From contig JAJKFJ010021923.1 in assembly GCA_027382625.1 (NCBI GenBank), positions 246,882 to 310,881 on the forward strand: DNA of 64,000 bases, in the 5' to 3' direction. The DNA is from Tetmemena sp. SeJ-2015 (Eukaryota > Ciliophora > Spirotrichea > Sporadotrichida > Oxytrichidae). The notes under the pieces are model-generated. The model made no database searches. It saw only the letters and a program-made list of their open reading frames with translations, and was not told the origin of the DNA. Positions 24,601 through 37,500 of this stretch are shown piece by piece (within the stretch, counting starts at the first letter, position 1; each line of letters starts with the position of its first letter). A program made the translations under genes and the position numbers.

Positions 24601-27600
24601 TCATTCTTCCCTCTGACACAATAATGCTGTGCCTCTCTTAATCCAGAAACCTGGATAACTATTATCTGCTATAGGCAGTGGTATATTAGTCACTAGACCT
24701 TTTCCGAAGTCAAGATCTAGTCTCTCTCTTAGTGAGAGTAAATATAAGGGGCAATTATAATACTGCTGCGTTTACTTCACATCCTTTTCTATTGTTGAGT
24801 AGTTATTTACCTAAGGCTTTTAGCCCTAGCTTGAGAATCCATAGCCATTTTAATTCTTTTAGTACATGCTCTCAAATAAGCTTTGCTTAATGACTCTCAG
24901 ATAGACATAAGGCATCTCTTGGTATAGAGATCTTCCGTCACAATCCGTTAATTGAAGACTCTCGTCATTCCAGTTTGCTCCTTCTATCCAAAGTCCGTGA
25001 ATATAGCATCCATCATCTTCATCCACTTCACTCTCCTCCTAATCTTCTTCCTCCTGTGGAGACTTTTCATCCGTGAATGTTGCTATCTATTGATTTGAAG
25101 CGAATTTTGTTGAAGATTTTATCTGCTTTGTCGCCTTTTTTTCTACAAAAGCTACTGATTTTGTTGATTAGGATTTCTTCTTCTACTGCTAAACATCATC
25201 TGGGATATTTGGTACCTGCCTGTTTATAATCTCATCAGCCTGCTCCATATCTTATTTTGATAAATGCCCTTCAATACTCTCCTCATTCTCAAGTATTTCT
25301 TCGTGAATGACGCTACTATTTTGTCTCATCTATTTACCTTTGAATGCATGCTAGTCTTTCAACTACTTCTGATTCTACATAGTTTCAATTTCTTTGGTCT
25401 CGATGCCTCTTGGCATGATCTTGTAATCTATAGAGAGCAAATCTATCGATATCTTATTCTTTCTAGCCTTTTACTGAAGAAGCATAGTTAAGAAGCTTTA
25501 TTGATCGTAGAAACCTGGCAACCAAAAGCTTGTGGGGTGAGTGCCGTGAAGCCATTCTCTAATGAACTAGGTTCTTTCTTTCAAGTTGGCTAGATACTAG
25601 GAAAGTGACTTGAAGCAAGGATAACTGTACTTGAACCAAGTCTTAGGCACATATTCAAATGTTAGGGCTCTATAAATTTCTTCTAGAACGTTGTTGATGT
25701 GAATAACTCCCTCTAGAGCTTTGAGAGTATTCTTGAGACTCACATAAATCACTTGCAAGAGCATGTTGTATCTTTATATCTCTTTTGTAAGCAAGGTGTT
25801 TATGCAGTGCTCGTAGGAAATAGGATACTTCTATTTACATAGCTCTTCATCTAAAAGCTCTGGTAAGTCCTCTATTATCACTTAAATTCTCTTCTTAATA
25901 CTTGAGTACTTCTACAGATTATCATCCTCATTTGTGTCTACTATTGCAGAAGCCTTAATTATTTCCTTGCTAGCAAACTCAAATTCAAACATTCGTTCTA
26001 ATAGGTTCTTTCCCTCATTTGTAGCCCTCATAATAGTAGCATTTTCATGAAGTCCAAAGATTTCAGGTCTATCCTGAATAGGGAACTTTGATATATGTAT
26101 CTTGAACGACTATAAGTCTCCATCTCCTGGAATATAATAAATTCCACCTGACTCCTTCAACTTTCCAGTTAGCTAGTAGTTTGGATCTGTTGTTGTTCTC
26201 TCTGAGATAAAAGTCTCAAGAAGGGCATTAAGTGTCACTTCATCTTGGATCTTTATTACTCTACCACCATAATTCAGAGTCCCTACTAAATAGCGAATCA
26301 ATTCCAAAGGCAAGGGCTGATACTTCTCTGACAGTCTACCAACTAGAGTTTATAACTAGATACTACTGATCAGGAAATCATTTTCCGAGAAATGATATGG
26401 TTAACTCCATCCTATAGGCCCATATCTTTATCTTTCACTTGCAACTGAATGGAATATACACAGTGCAAAGAATAATCTTCTGAATTCACTTTGTCGTTTT
26501 GGGCATTTCTGCAAGAATTCATGACTGATTGAGTTCAAGATCTTCAAAGCATTTTGTCTGATTCCTTGAGCAGGTTATAAAGTAATCTTTGTGCACTCTT
26601 GCAAAAAGCTCACAGGGAAATAGTCTACAGGCATACTTGATAGCCAAAGTCTAAACCTTGGATTGATTCTGCAGTTTTTAAGTTCTGGGAACTGATTCAG
26701 GTTTTAATTCAAAGTGTTGCTATTTGTAGTACTGTTCATAACCTTAGATTCAGTAGTATTTTCTTGATTTATACTTGGGTTTCCAGCTGGTCCTTAACCT
26801 TGAGGACCGCCTCTTGCAGTATGGACCTCATTATCTGATTCTTATTCCATTTGCTCAAGTTGCTCTCTTCTATCTTCTTTGTACATTGTGTGAATGAACT
26901 TTTCCAGTGTAGGGATCCAATCTGTTACCTGAAATGAAGATTCTCAAGCAGAAGCCAATTTCCTTGAATTGCACTCTTTACAATCAAACTTTAAACCTTT
27001 TCGTTTATGTTGCTTCCTAAGGGCATGTATTCTATCCTGAGGTTTTCATTCTATATTTGATACTTCAGAATTTAGAGTTCATTCAAAGTATTTATAGTTG
27101 GGCTGAGTATAAACAAGATTGGGCTGTAGCAGCTTGTCTCTTTATAAAGACTCGCTAGATTGAAAACGGGAGGTTCCATAAATCTAGGGTCAAGTACAGA
27201 TCCTAAGAATCTTTGAATTTCTCTAACTATTTTCTCAGGCTTGAATATCCTAATTAGACAAAATCTGAGTAAGTCTTTAAGCACTTGCTGTTTCTTAGTT
27301 TGCATTTCTTTTTCAAACCTAACACTTCCTAATCTAAATTCATGATACTCTCCTACTCCAAGAAGCAAAGAATCTGCTATGGTCTCTCTATCATCTGTAA
27401 ATTTGGGATTATCAAATCCGAAGTTATCATCTTCTTCCTCCATTTACATATTCTACTGATCTCTATCTGCATAAGCACCTTCTTAGTCATCCAAGCCCCA
27501 GTCAATTTTATCATCTTCCTCATCAACCTCTTTGATTTCTCTGAGACCTCCAGCGGCATGAGACTTAGATTTAGTTTTCGTATCTGCTTTAGAGAAATTA

Positions 27601-29597
27601 GTCTCGGTAGAAGTTTTCATAGCCTATTGAATTTTTAACTCTTTTTCTTAGTCATATTCAGAATAGGGACCAGGCATCTGAACATTTTCGGAATCTTTAG
27701 CGAAAATATACTAATGCCAGGCATCTGAATTGTTCAACATATGATCTATTAAACTAGGTCTATGGAAAATGGAGGGATCTTTGTGAGTTTTTCAAGGGTG
27801 CTCTCCATTATTGGTCAGTTATCCAGGGGCATTTGAGCTTCCTGACCCTGCTCTCCTTTTTTTTATCATCTTCATCTTCGTCTTCCTCTTCTTCATCTTA
27901 CTCTGATGGCGACATACCATCTTCATTATCTTAGTTCTTCTTCTTTGAGCTCTCTAAAAATATGGTTAAAAAAAGTTTAAATCTTACCTCCACCTCCTTG
28001 CATTTCATTTTCATAGCCTTTAATTTGAGGACCTTTGATGAAGAACTCGAATAGCTTCATATTTAAGCAATTTTCTCCTTCTAGGATTCTGAAGGCGAGC
28101 AAGAATGTAAATAGCAGCTTATCTTTCTCAAATATAGACTGGCATACATTTCTGTAAAGAGTATAAGTAAAGTTTCTAATGATGTCAAGCAAAGGATCTT
28201 GATCAGTGTGCTTCTTTTGCTTCACTTCCTCTGTGAAAATTTCGATGTACCATTTAAGTGAAAATTGGTACATAACTTCTATTTTTGAGAGATCGCTAAC
28301 TAAGAAGTATAATAAAGCTGCTCTGTAAGCTGCTGGAGTATAGATTCCTCTTGATTTAAGAATCTTAGTAGAGGCTTTATTAACCTTCTATAAGTTTTCT
28401 GCAATCTGTCGCCCAGTTTTCTTCGAATGATTTAGTGTCTCGATAAGATGTTCATCAGAGAGAATAACTTCAATTTCACTATGTAAGCTCTCTAAGATAT
28501 CATTCTCCAACTTCTTTAAAATTTTGATGTAATCCAGAGCTTCCTTTTTCATCCTAATGGTCTCCTCCTCTAAATCGGCTTTCTTATTCGAAATCACTAT
28601 ACTCAGCATCTGCTCCTCAAGACCTTCAAGAGTAACATAAAAGTTCACGTATTGAGTTATGACGCTAATGTCTGGGCCAAAGTGAGGGTTTCTCATTTCA
28701 GAGCAGATGAAGAGTCTGAAATTTCTATCCATGTCAACCATGTGCCCAAAGATGTTCACACTGCTAGTTCCTCCCTCTGAAAAGTAATCTCGCTTCAAGA
28801 TAGGATACAAAATCAGATCTATCTTTTATCCCACATTTTCAATCAAGACCTTCTTTCCAAACTTTATTGCGAACTCAAATTGCTAGATGAAATTTACATC
28901 GCTAAAGTTAAGAATTTTGAGATCATTTGATGAATTAGGTCCTTTTATCTGGCTTTCTTAAATTTTGATCCATTTGCTAGCTTGGTATTATGGGTCGATA
29001 CAAATGCATTGTTTCTAACATTTCTCAAGTATAATTGCATTACTGATTGAGAATGAATCACTTGGAAGACCGTTGAAGTTCCATTCTTTGATTTGAACTT
29101 GATCTCCAAAAACTTTGTTAAAGTTAAAGTCATCGCAAATCCTTATTCCAAACTACTTAATCATCGGCTCCCATTTTTCCAAGCACTCCTCTCTATACTT
29201 CTGAGTGAAGGCGCTTAGATAGGTTATGAAGGCAGCGCCTAGAAGTACATCTCCTTATATAGTGAGGAATTTTTTAGCAATCATTCTGTTGCAGACTAGC
29301 CACTTTTACTTTTCTCCTCCAAGACCATTTAGAAGCTTAGTAGCTCTCTCTTTCTTAAGATGACATTCATCAATTTACTTTTGCAAAGCTCTAGTTTCCT
29401 GCTCCTTTACTTGATGTTCCCTTTTTAGTGTGTCTAAATTTTCTTCAAGGTCCTTGTACTCTGCAAGCTTGATTTTAATTTGTTCCTCCTTCTCTTTCTT
29501 TTACTTTTCTGCGTAAAACAAAGCATCTCTCTTTGGCTGAGTCTCTTAATAAATGTAGTAGTAATTTTTAAGAGCTTGGATCCACATAAACAAACCT
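24601..29597 (-). CDS. Axonemal dynein heavy chain, stalk second helix to C-terminus (3' block of MDSs)
   Basis: Starts within CC2 (GLFMWIQALKNYYYIY, KRDALFYAEK, then LNGLGGEKQKWLV at the AAA5 boundary). AAA5 has PILKRDYFSEGG, DMDRNFRLFICSEMRNPHFG and VNFYVTLEGLEEQML, followed by MYQFSLKWYIEIFTEE. An acidic Asp/Glu/Lys insert (about 27.85-27.95 kb) follows an intron. The C-terminal domain ends in the family signature FWIKRGTALLCQREE and TGA (24601-24603). It begins at the residue where the 0.39-12.9 kb block ends (CKAAR, then GLFMW), on the same strand but 29 kb upstream, so the two blocks are probably one scrambled gene. Frame slips occur near 27.76-27.80 kb. The alternative is that this is the 3' half of another dynein gene. 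Confidence 0.9.
27954..27987 (-). other. Short intron (34 nt) in the dynein 3' block
   Basis: On the coding strand GTAAGATTT...TTTTTAG separates GGAGGTGGAG from AGAGCTCAAAG. It has standard GT-AG ends, and the size matches the 32-33 nt introns in the MND1 gene in this window. Confidence 0.6.
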
Positions 29598-29699
29598 ATC
29601 AAACATTAGGCTAAAATCTTCAGAATAAACTGAATTCGAATAAATTTTCTCAATCTTGAATAAAAATTTTCCTAAACAATTGATAAAGATAAAGAATCT

Positions 29700-30575
29700 T
29701 ACATATTTCATAATTGTCTTCTCCTGCTTTTAAATATGACCTCTAGATTAAGATATTGCTCTATTAGAGGCTATTATTTGTTATTGAGAAGCATGCCCAT
29801 ATTTTTGAATGTCATTGTTACAACTGGATTCACTATACTCTCTTTGGTTCTTATCTTTAAAAAGACTAGTCTTGGTTGTTAAATTTTGATTCTCTCTATT
29901 TTTTGGAGTTAGAAAAGAAGACGCAGGTTATTCACTAGAAAGCAAATTAAGCTATGAAGTCTTGATTGTCTTTTTAGCAATTTAAGTATCGTCATTTAAA
30001 ATAAGAAATATAAGATTTCTTCTAGAGTATTTGAGGCCTAGAGATCTCATAGAAATTGGCTGTTCTGAGCAAGAAATAGTTTCTGCTTAAGTACCTAAAT
30101 CCGTATTCAACCTGGAGCTACCTCCTTTAGTTACTTTCTCTTGTTTAGCATCAGTTGAAATTTGAGCGAAAGAACCTGATAAGTCGACAATAGATGATAG
30201 AGTTTATTTTGAATTGCTTTTAGTAAGAGGGATACCTGGTGAATTCTAATTTGAAGCACGCTTTTGTCTTATTTGAGTCTGAAAAATGGGCTCAGAATCA
30301 AACCCTTCGTCCTCACCTTAAGATTAATTATTTGCTTACCTCGATTGAGTTTGAATTTAATTTTTGGTCTCAAGATTAAGTAAAATCTTTGCCTACTCAG
30401 CTATCTGAAATGATGAATTATTGGTACTTATCTTTTTGGATTTTTTAAAGTATGTTATAGTAAGAGAAAGACTTATTTTTGCTTGAGTGGCTTCCTTTTG
30501 AAATTGCATCTTCATTTTCTAAAACTTTTCTACTATTTTCTTCTTGTTCGTTATTTAGGCAATTCTAAAAATATA
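29700..30575 (-). CDS. Ser/Thr/Gln-rich low-complexity reading frame
   Basis: A long TGA-free frame of about 270 codons (e.g. SNSKQTLSSIVDLSGSFAQI, LFKDKNQREYSESS) rich in Ser, Thr, Asn and Gln with no recognised domain. Upstream, NEQEENSRKVLENEDAIS is in a different frame, so a one-base slip at the A-run near 30.44 kb is likely. It runs without a stop toward the dynein 3' block, where GTAAGA (near 29.70 kb) and TGATAG (at 29.597 kb) could be intron ends. It is either a separate gene missing its last MDS or sequence upstream of the dynein block. Confidence 0.45.
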
Positions 30576-31100
30576 GAAAATAATTTTGATTAAGTTAATC
30601 GAATTCTTTGATAAACGAGATACAATAGACTTCTAATCGACTATCTAGCTCATTTAAATATCAATTGTCTATCAAAGCCCTTTGGAGTATTCTGCCCACT
30701 TCTATAGTTTATAAATATTGACTAATTTTAGAATATAAAGATAAATCATTCTTTAATTATTTTAAAAGATAGAAGAGTTTTACAAATAAGATTGCTTAAA
30801 TAACCTAAATTAAAGACTTTTCATAATTTCAACATCCACATAAGTTCAAATTATTGAAAAATATAAGATGATTACTTAAGATAGTATGCAAGAACCTTAT
30901 GCTATAAAACAAATCTATAATCAAAATATCAATTCTTTTATAGCCATAACTTATCAAGATAAGCTAAAATATGAGATAAATAAATTTATAAAATAGTTAC
31001 TGTTAATATGGTTCAGGAAAGAAATTTTCTTAAAAGAGATCTGCTAATTTGTGAGATTATTTTGATGTGTCTTATTAGTCTATATCTATATTGGTAATTC

Positions 31101-31503
31101 TCAATTAATTTGATTGAATAATTTTGGGCCCACCGAGTAAAGCTTAAGACTGGATGCTAGTGATTGGATTATAGTTGACAAGGACTGAATGTTTTGGAGA
31201 ACCCTATAGTGAAGAAATGGCTTTCTATCGATTAATGTTTTACTTGAATTCCTTGCTCTGTTATGACTCATTTTTAGTCATTAGCATTTGGTAGGAGAAT
31301 CTTTTTCTCACTATTGAATTAGTGCTTTGATTCCCTGTTTCTTCTTTAATCAAATAGTTCTATTGAATTTTAAGAGATCACACTTGAGGATGAAGAGGAT
31401 AATTTATTATTTATCTCACTTGGAGTGTCGTTAGATTCAAGTTTTATGAATTACAAAAAGAGTTAGCAGTTAAATCATGAAGTCTCTCCTAATTATTACT
31501 CAT
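31101..31503 (-). CDS. Small Ser/Asn-rich protein, unrecognised
   Basis: Start Met at 31501-31503 (MSNNQERLHDLTANSFCNSQ), Ser-rich centre (NNKLSSSSSSVISQNSIELF), C-terminus VGPKLFNQIN and TGA at 31101-31103; about 134 residues. Two one-base slips are needed, at A-runs near 31436 and 31277; without them the frame breaks. It may be the 5' part of the low-complexity frame at 29.7-30.6 kb. Confidence 0.4.
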
Positions 31504-31986
31504 CTTTAAAATAAAAACAAATTATGTCGATTCAAAAAACTTTAAATATCAAAAATGGACCCAAAAAATAAACTAAAAATTAATATTTTACATTTTAAAT
31601 TTTAAATATTATCTTAGTTCCACGATCAACAAAATCTTCAAAACAACTAAAGAAAGGTTTAATGTTGACATAATTTTTTGCTTTAATAAAGTGTAGAATT
31701 GATAAAAAATTTAAGTTAATTTCATTGGATAAATGAATAAAATATAATTAGATAAAATTTTAGTTGAATCAATGATTTATATTAAAAATGATTTCTAGCA
31801 ATATTTTCAGCTTAATTTTGAAATATCATCTCAATCAAATCATGCTGGCTATTTTCATTTTAAAGTTTATTTTGCAAGACTTCACAGTCAGGTGAAATAG
31901 TATCTTAGTTTGCCACTACTGAGAGAATACAATAAAATATACACAATATTAGTAAAAATATTTGAATCGCACAATAAAATAATAAA
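31504..31986. other. AT-rich intergenic region
   Basis: No coding sequence seen on either strand. It separates divergently transcribed genes and would hold the 5' flank of the glycerol-3-phosphate dehydrogenase gene. Confidence 0.5.
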
Positions 31987-34386
31987 TGAGCACATTCTTC
32001 AAAAAAACTCTCAAGCTTTCATTTGCTTCAATTATAGCAATAAAAGGAGCAGAATTGACAAAAAAGCATGGAATCAATAACTTCTTGCCTCTTCAGCTTT
32101 CCAATAAGCATATGACTTAAGCAGAATAACTAATCTTAACAGAGGAAGAACAAAAGATAATGGATTTGGCATCAGGAGATATTGCAAAGTATGAATTTGA
32201 TAAGGAGAAACACAAAGGCTAAGATGAACAACTGACTAAGTATAACTTTCAACTCAAGTCCAGAGATTATTATAGATTAAATACGATCAACATATGAAGG
32301 AGTTAATGGATGAAACTTAGACGTTCGATATACTCGTAATTGGAGGAGGTGCCAGTGGTGCAGGAGTAGCTCTAGAAGCAGCTTCTAGAGGACTTAAATG
32401 CGCAGTAATTGAAAAGTATGATTTTGCATCGGGTACATCGTCACGATCTACTAAAATGGCCCATGGAGGAATTAGGTACTTTGAAAAGATGATGATGCTT
32501 GACGGTGATCCATTCGAAAACCTATGCCCTCCTCAAAGAGACTTTGCACGAAAGAAACTACTTCTTATTTGCTGCTCCATACTAGAATAAGCCTTTAAAG
32601 CTCATTATACCCTCTGAATCATTCTTGTCCACAGCTTTCTTTTACTATCCAGGGGCATTACTTTACCATTTGATGTTCATAGATGCATTTATAAATGATT
32701 ATGTACCTAAAGGAGCTTTTCAAGTCTGAATATCAGGAAAATATTTTCATTTTTAAAATTTAATTTTTTAAATTTTAGGAATAATGGTCCCCTAATTGGG
32801 GGGGTCAAATTTTTAAAAAGCTTAAAGCCATTCATGGCTAATATGGAGTAGCTATGTTTTTTTTTAATGAAGTTATTAAATGTATGAGACTCAGATGATG
32901 GACACTAGAATGAATATGATTTCTCTGCTCACCTCAACCATTGATAACTACATTCCAACTTAAAAGGGCTCGACTATTGCAAATTATTGTGAGTTTGTTG
33001 ACTTCATTAAGAATCCAGACACTGGTAAAATAGAGGGAGCAGTCATATTAGATACTCTTAAGAATAAGTAATTCAGAGTTAAAAGCAAAGGTGGTTGTAA
33101 ATTGCGCAGGTATTCATGCAGACGAGCTTAGGATTAAAGGATAACCCAGAGACCAAAAGAAGAGTCACTGGAGCCAGAGGCACTCATTTAATATAGTCAC
33201 ATAATAACTTCATACTATGATTTAATGTTCTCTTAGAATTTGATTCCTGAAAACTCAGGAATAATTATCCCCAAGACCAAGGACGGCAGACTCATCTTTA
33301 TTATAAACTACTTGGGACATGCTATGGTGGGTACAACTGATGATAAATGTGAGTTGACTCATACCCCCAAGCCCGAAGTAAAAGGACATCGATTTCATCA
33401 TAAGCGAGGTAAAGCAAATATTCGGAGATGACTTTGATTTCCAAAAGAACATGCTAAGTGCATGGGCTGGCATAAGACCTCTAGTAGTTGAGACAGAGGA
33501 AGATAAAAAGGCGTTGCTTGAGAGTTAGAGGCAAGAGGATATTACAATATTAAGGAAACTGAAGCGCAGACTAAAAAACAGAGTTATAAGACTTGGAACA
33601 TGGATACATGGCGAGCCCAAGGGATCAACACCTAATCTTTCAAGAAATCATGTCATTGAGGTTAATAAGAATAGTGGACTAGTCTCGCTTATGGGTGGAA
33701 AGTGGACTTCATATAGGAAAATGGGAGAGGAAACCATACTCACTCTTTATTTTATAGATAAGATATTAGAGTCAGACATCGCTCATCTTTAAATCCAAAA
33801 CACAATCATTGTCTTACTGACAAGTTTAAGCTTGTTGGAGCTTATTCAGCTGCTGAACTAATTATGAATGTCAATAGACAACCTCATGAAATCCAAAAGT
33901 AGTACCAAAGACTACTAGTAGAAAAATAAACACTTTTTTCCATAAATAATTAAGTCTGAAACATTCTTATAAGAATTAAAATTATATGAATTATTCTCTT
34001 AAAATATTTTCTAATAGGTTTACAACTTATCAGAAGATTAAGCAGCCCATTTATATCATTCGTACGGCACTTGCTCTCTCAGAGTAGCTGAATTATTTTT
34101 TTTTTTTGTGTGAATTAGGCTAGGAGATGAAATGTAATGCTCCCTTGCACGATAGTTTGCCCTACCTAAAATCAGAGGTGGTATATGCATCGAGATTTGA
34201 AATGGCTGAGAAGCCTAACGATATAATTTGCAGAAGAGGGCCCCAATTGGAATAGTAAATTAGGATGTGGCATAGAAGGTACTTCAAGAGGTAGTGGAGA
34301 TCTTGGCAAAGGAAAAGAAATGGTCCACAGCCTAGAAAAAGACAGAATATCAGCAGGCACTCTCTAATTTGGAATTTATAAAGTGA
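31987..34386 (+). CDS. Mitochondrial FAD-dependent glycerol-3-phosphate dehydrogenase, frame broken repeatedly
   Basis: Oxidises glycerol-3-phosphate to dihydroxyacetone phosphate and passes electrons to ubiquinone. N-terminal hydrophobic leader (MSTFFKKTLKLSFASIIAIK), then Rossmann FAD motif FDILVIGGGASGAGVALEAA, FASGTSSRSTKMAHGGIRYF, ALLKETLHERNYFLFAAPY, VVNCAGIHADELR, GRLIFIINYLGHAMVGTTDD, MLSAWAGIRPLVVE, SRNHVIEV and LMGGKWTSYRKMGEE, and the C-terminal helical domain (YNLSEDQAAHLYHSYG; VLQEVVEILAKEKKWSTAQK). No EF-hands. An AT-rich interruption lies at about 32.73-32.87 kb. At least eight apparent one-base slips break the frame, three of them an extra G after AAA. This is far more than in neighbouring genes, so it is either poorly called sequence or a decaying germline copy. 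Confidence 0.88.
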
Positions 34387-34539
34387 GAGGATATAGGGAA
34401 ATTTGCACGTAATTCAGACAGCGCTACCAAGATTTTTAAGGAATATCTTTATAATCTTCTGAGAAGTAGAATGTGTCCTTATCATTTAAGCATTTGTTGG
34501 ATATTAGGGGAATATAATCGTTTTATTTGATTGTAGAAA

Positions 34540-37500
34540 ATGAGCGTTCCTAAATTCAAAGGAAGCAATGAGAGAGTTGAAGACATGCATCTTCTCCTCT
34601 CAGAAAAATACTAAACCTATAAGGATCTAGCTGACAGATGTCTCATCAATACGCACCACATAGGTAACCATAGCCATTGATTAACCACCATTCTTTGTAG
34701 ACAAGGGAGATAAGAGAGTCTTTTACTTAAAACCAGACAATATAAACCTATATTATTTCAATTAAATTATACGTTAGGATGAAATCATATTCTAGCCATA
34801 GATTCTTAAATAAATTTATCTACAGTAAATTTATATTTACATATAAGCCTTTTTTGTAACTTGAGTTTATTTCTGGAAGAACCAAGAAGACAAAATCAAT
34901 ACAGGAATGAATTCTTGAAACTAGTTTCCACACCTCCAGGCCCCGAGCCCTTCACTCTTTTTGCAGATGATTTGCACAGAGTAAGTTTACTTTCAAACTC
35001 CTTCTCTTAATTTAAACTTTATGAAATAGGATTTCATCGACTTGATATTTAAGACAGAAGCAATCCTTCAGTTACAAAATAAGAGCTCGCTAATTTCTTC
35101 AAGAGAAGGCACTACAAACTGTAACATAAGAAGTACAAACTACTCCAGAGATGGGCTCATCACGCCCTCACTTCAGAGTTGGTGGACAAGGTTTCCTTAA
35201 AATTCAGCCCCACATACTCTAAACTCCAATTCGAAATGGAAAACTCAGTGAAGAGATATTCTAGACTTGAGGGCGAGGATCATTTCCTCAATGATTTATA
35301 AATATTTTTGTTAGCAGGCCTGAGACTGGCTCAAACGGGGAAAAACAAGCAAATGAGTTCGAAGAGAAACTTGTAAGAGAATTAGTAAATGAGTTAATGA
35401 CTTATAGAATCCATAAAGTTCACTCAGACTAGATGATATAGATGTGTACTTGAGAATAGTTACCTATGAATAAAAAATAAACAAAGACACAGAGCAGTAC
35501 ATCTAAAAACTCAAATGGGTTCCACTCCAACATAGGTTCCAAATATTTCAAGATTCCATAGAATACTTTCAAAGACTTAGATCAGAAAATCTATCAATAA
35601 ATTATTGAAATTAATTTCAAATATTTTTAAGTTTTTAATTTCTTAAATGAAAATATCCGAAAATATTGTTCTTATATAATTTAATGATATTTGTATTTGT
35701 AAATGAAGCCCGAGAATACTTTTTTTAATTTAAATTTGAATCTTTCGACACAAAGAGACTATGTTTAAAAGCTGCAATAAAAAGGTTCTCATTTGATTAC
35801 CTTTAGAAAGCTGGGATTAACAGGGCAAGATGAGTTACAAAAGATTATTGATTTTCAAGTAGTGTCCACTTTGGATAAGAGAGCCTCTTCCGATACAAGA
35901 GCCAGATACTTAGACACTTGCAGGTATAACTATGAGAAACCTAACATCATAATTTGGAATGACTTGGAACTGAAGTTGCAGCTTTCATAGAGGAGTGCTC
36001 CCTTTGGAATCCATGGAGATCTTGAAATAGATAGTGGCCACTCCTTCGCCTACAGCATTATGGTATTCTTCCCAACCTATTTCCAAGCTCAAGTCATTAA
36101 GAGTTAATCATTAATATTCATTTTTTAAGTTAGTTTGCTCTTTATGATGCAGTTCCTGCTCTTATAGACCCATCCACTCTCGCTAAGAAAAATATCCAGT
36201 CTGTTTTAGACAGAAATAGAAAGAAATATGGCAATAACCTCACTGGCAAAAACTCACTGCTTGAAAAGTTAGAGATTCAAGCCAAGTAAGAACAACTCTA
36301 GACTGAGTTCATAAACTCAGTGGAGAAGGCACTTTTCGGAGAATTCAACGCAGGTTAAATCAAAGACTTTCCAACCGTAAGACTTAAAAAGAGTGAGTGG
36401 GTAGTCTATGTCTGCTGCTCACCTGTGCTTTAGAAACAAGTTTATTTTTATTTAGAATGACTAGAAATATTAGGCATCCATTTTATCAGGAGAGTAGAAT
36501 CCAATTGATGACAGTTTAAAATTGACTCTTGATTTGCTGAATGTACAGGATGTGACAAATGTGAACTTAATTCTTGAGTCTCTGTCATCTATTCACCATG
36601 ATAAACTAAAGCATGGAGAGATAAAAACTCAGTTCTTGCTTGACCATGCCTTTATGTCTGAATAGGATTTAATTGATAAGCTTGACTCAGAGCACGTCTT
36701 TTCTGAAGGTGAGAGATCTTTCCTCTCTATCTTCAAAGGATGTCTGAAGACTAAGTCAGACTATGATGATTCTAGGCTTAATGAATTGAGAGATGGAGAA
36801 CTTCACAAACACAGTTTACTATAAGTACCTTAGCATCTTCTGTTCTCACTTTACATGCTGAAGTTCTTGAGCGGAAGAGATGCCAAAATAAAATTACTCT
36901 ACATACTAAATGCATTTAGGGCAATTCAAAAACGGGTAGTCTTTGAGCTCAGAGAAATGGGAACAAGAGATAGGGTGCTTGGAGATGTTAATTTCCTAGG
37001 ACCAATGGAAAACGCTGGTGAAAATGGCTCGCCATCAGAGGCAAATACAACTAAAAACATGCCATCCTCATAGAACTTAGACAAGCAGAACTCAATATCA
37101 AGTCAAAGCAAGTTTCATGAATCTTCTTACTCCGGCTTATACCAGCCAAACTCACTCTCTGAGGGAGCGGCTTAGAAATTTATAATTTATATTCTATACC
37201 AAATACGCTGATAGAAACGGCTAAGGCTCAGAAAAAGACAAAGATGATGTAGATATAATCAATGATGGCCTGGTTGATATTCAGAAGTATAAGTTCAACA
37301 ATAAATTCTAAAACTTCGTGTACTCTACATGCCCTATTATTCCGAGATATCACGCTACCTTTGGAGAACCTACAGACAGGTAAGAAATTTCAGCCGAGCT
37401 TGAGAACAATAAAAAGGCAGACAATAAGAAAGAAGAAGGTCTAAGATTGATGGGTCGTGTGGACACTATCTACCTCGCTGCTAAAATTCTTGTTTAATTT

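Noticed and set aside
32265..32290. A 10 bp minimal IES with pointer AGATTA explaining the first frame break of the glycerol-3-phosphate dehydrogenase gene
   Set aside because: Removing 10 bp gives the wrong frame; an excision of length 2 modulo 3 is required and no suitable repeat was found.
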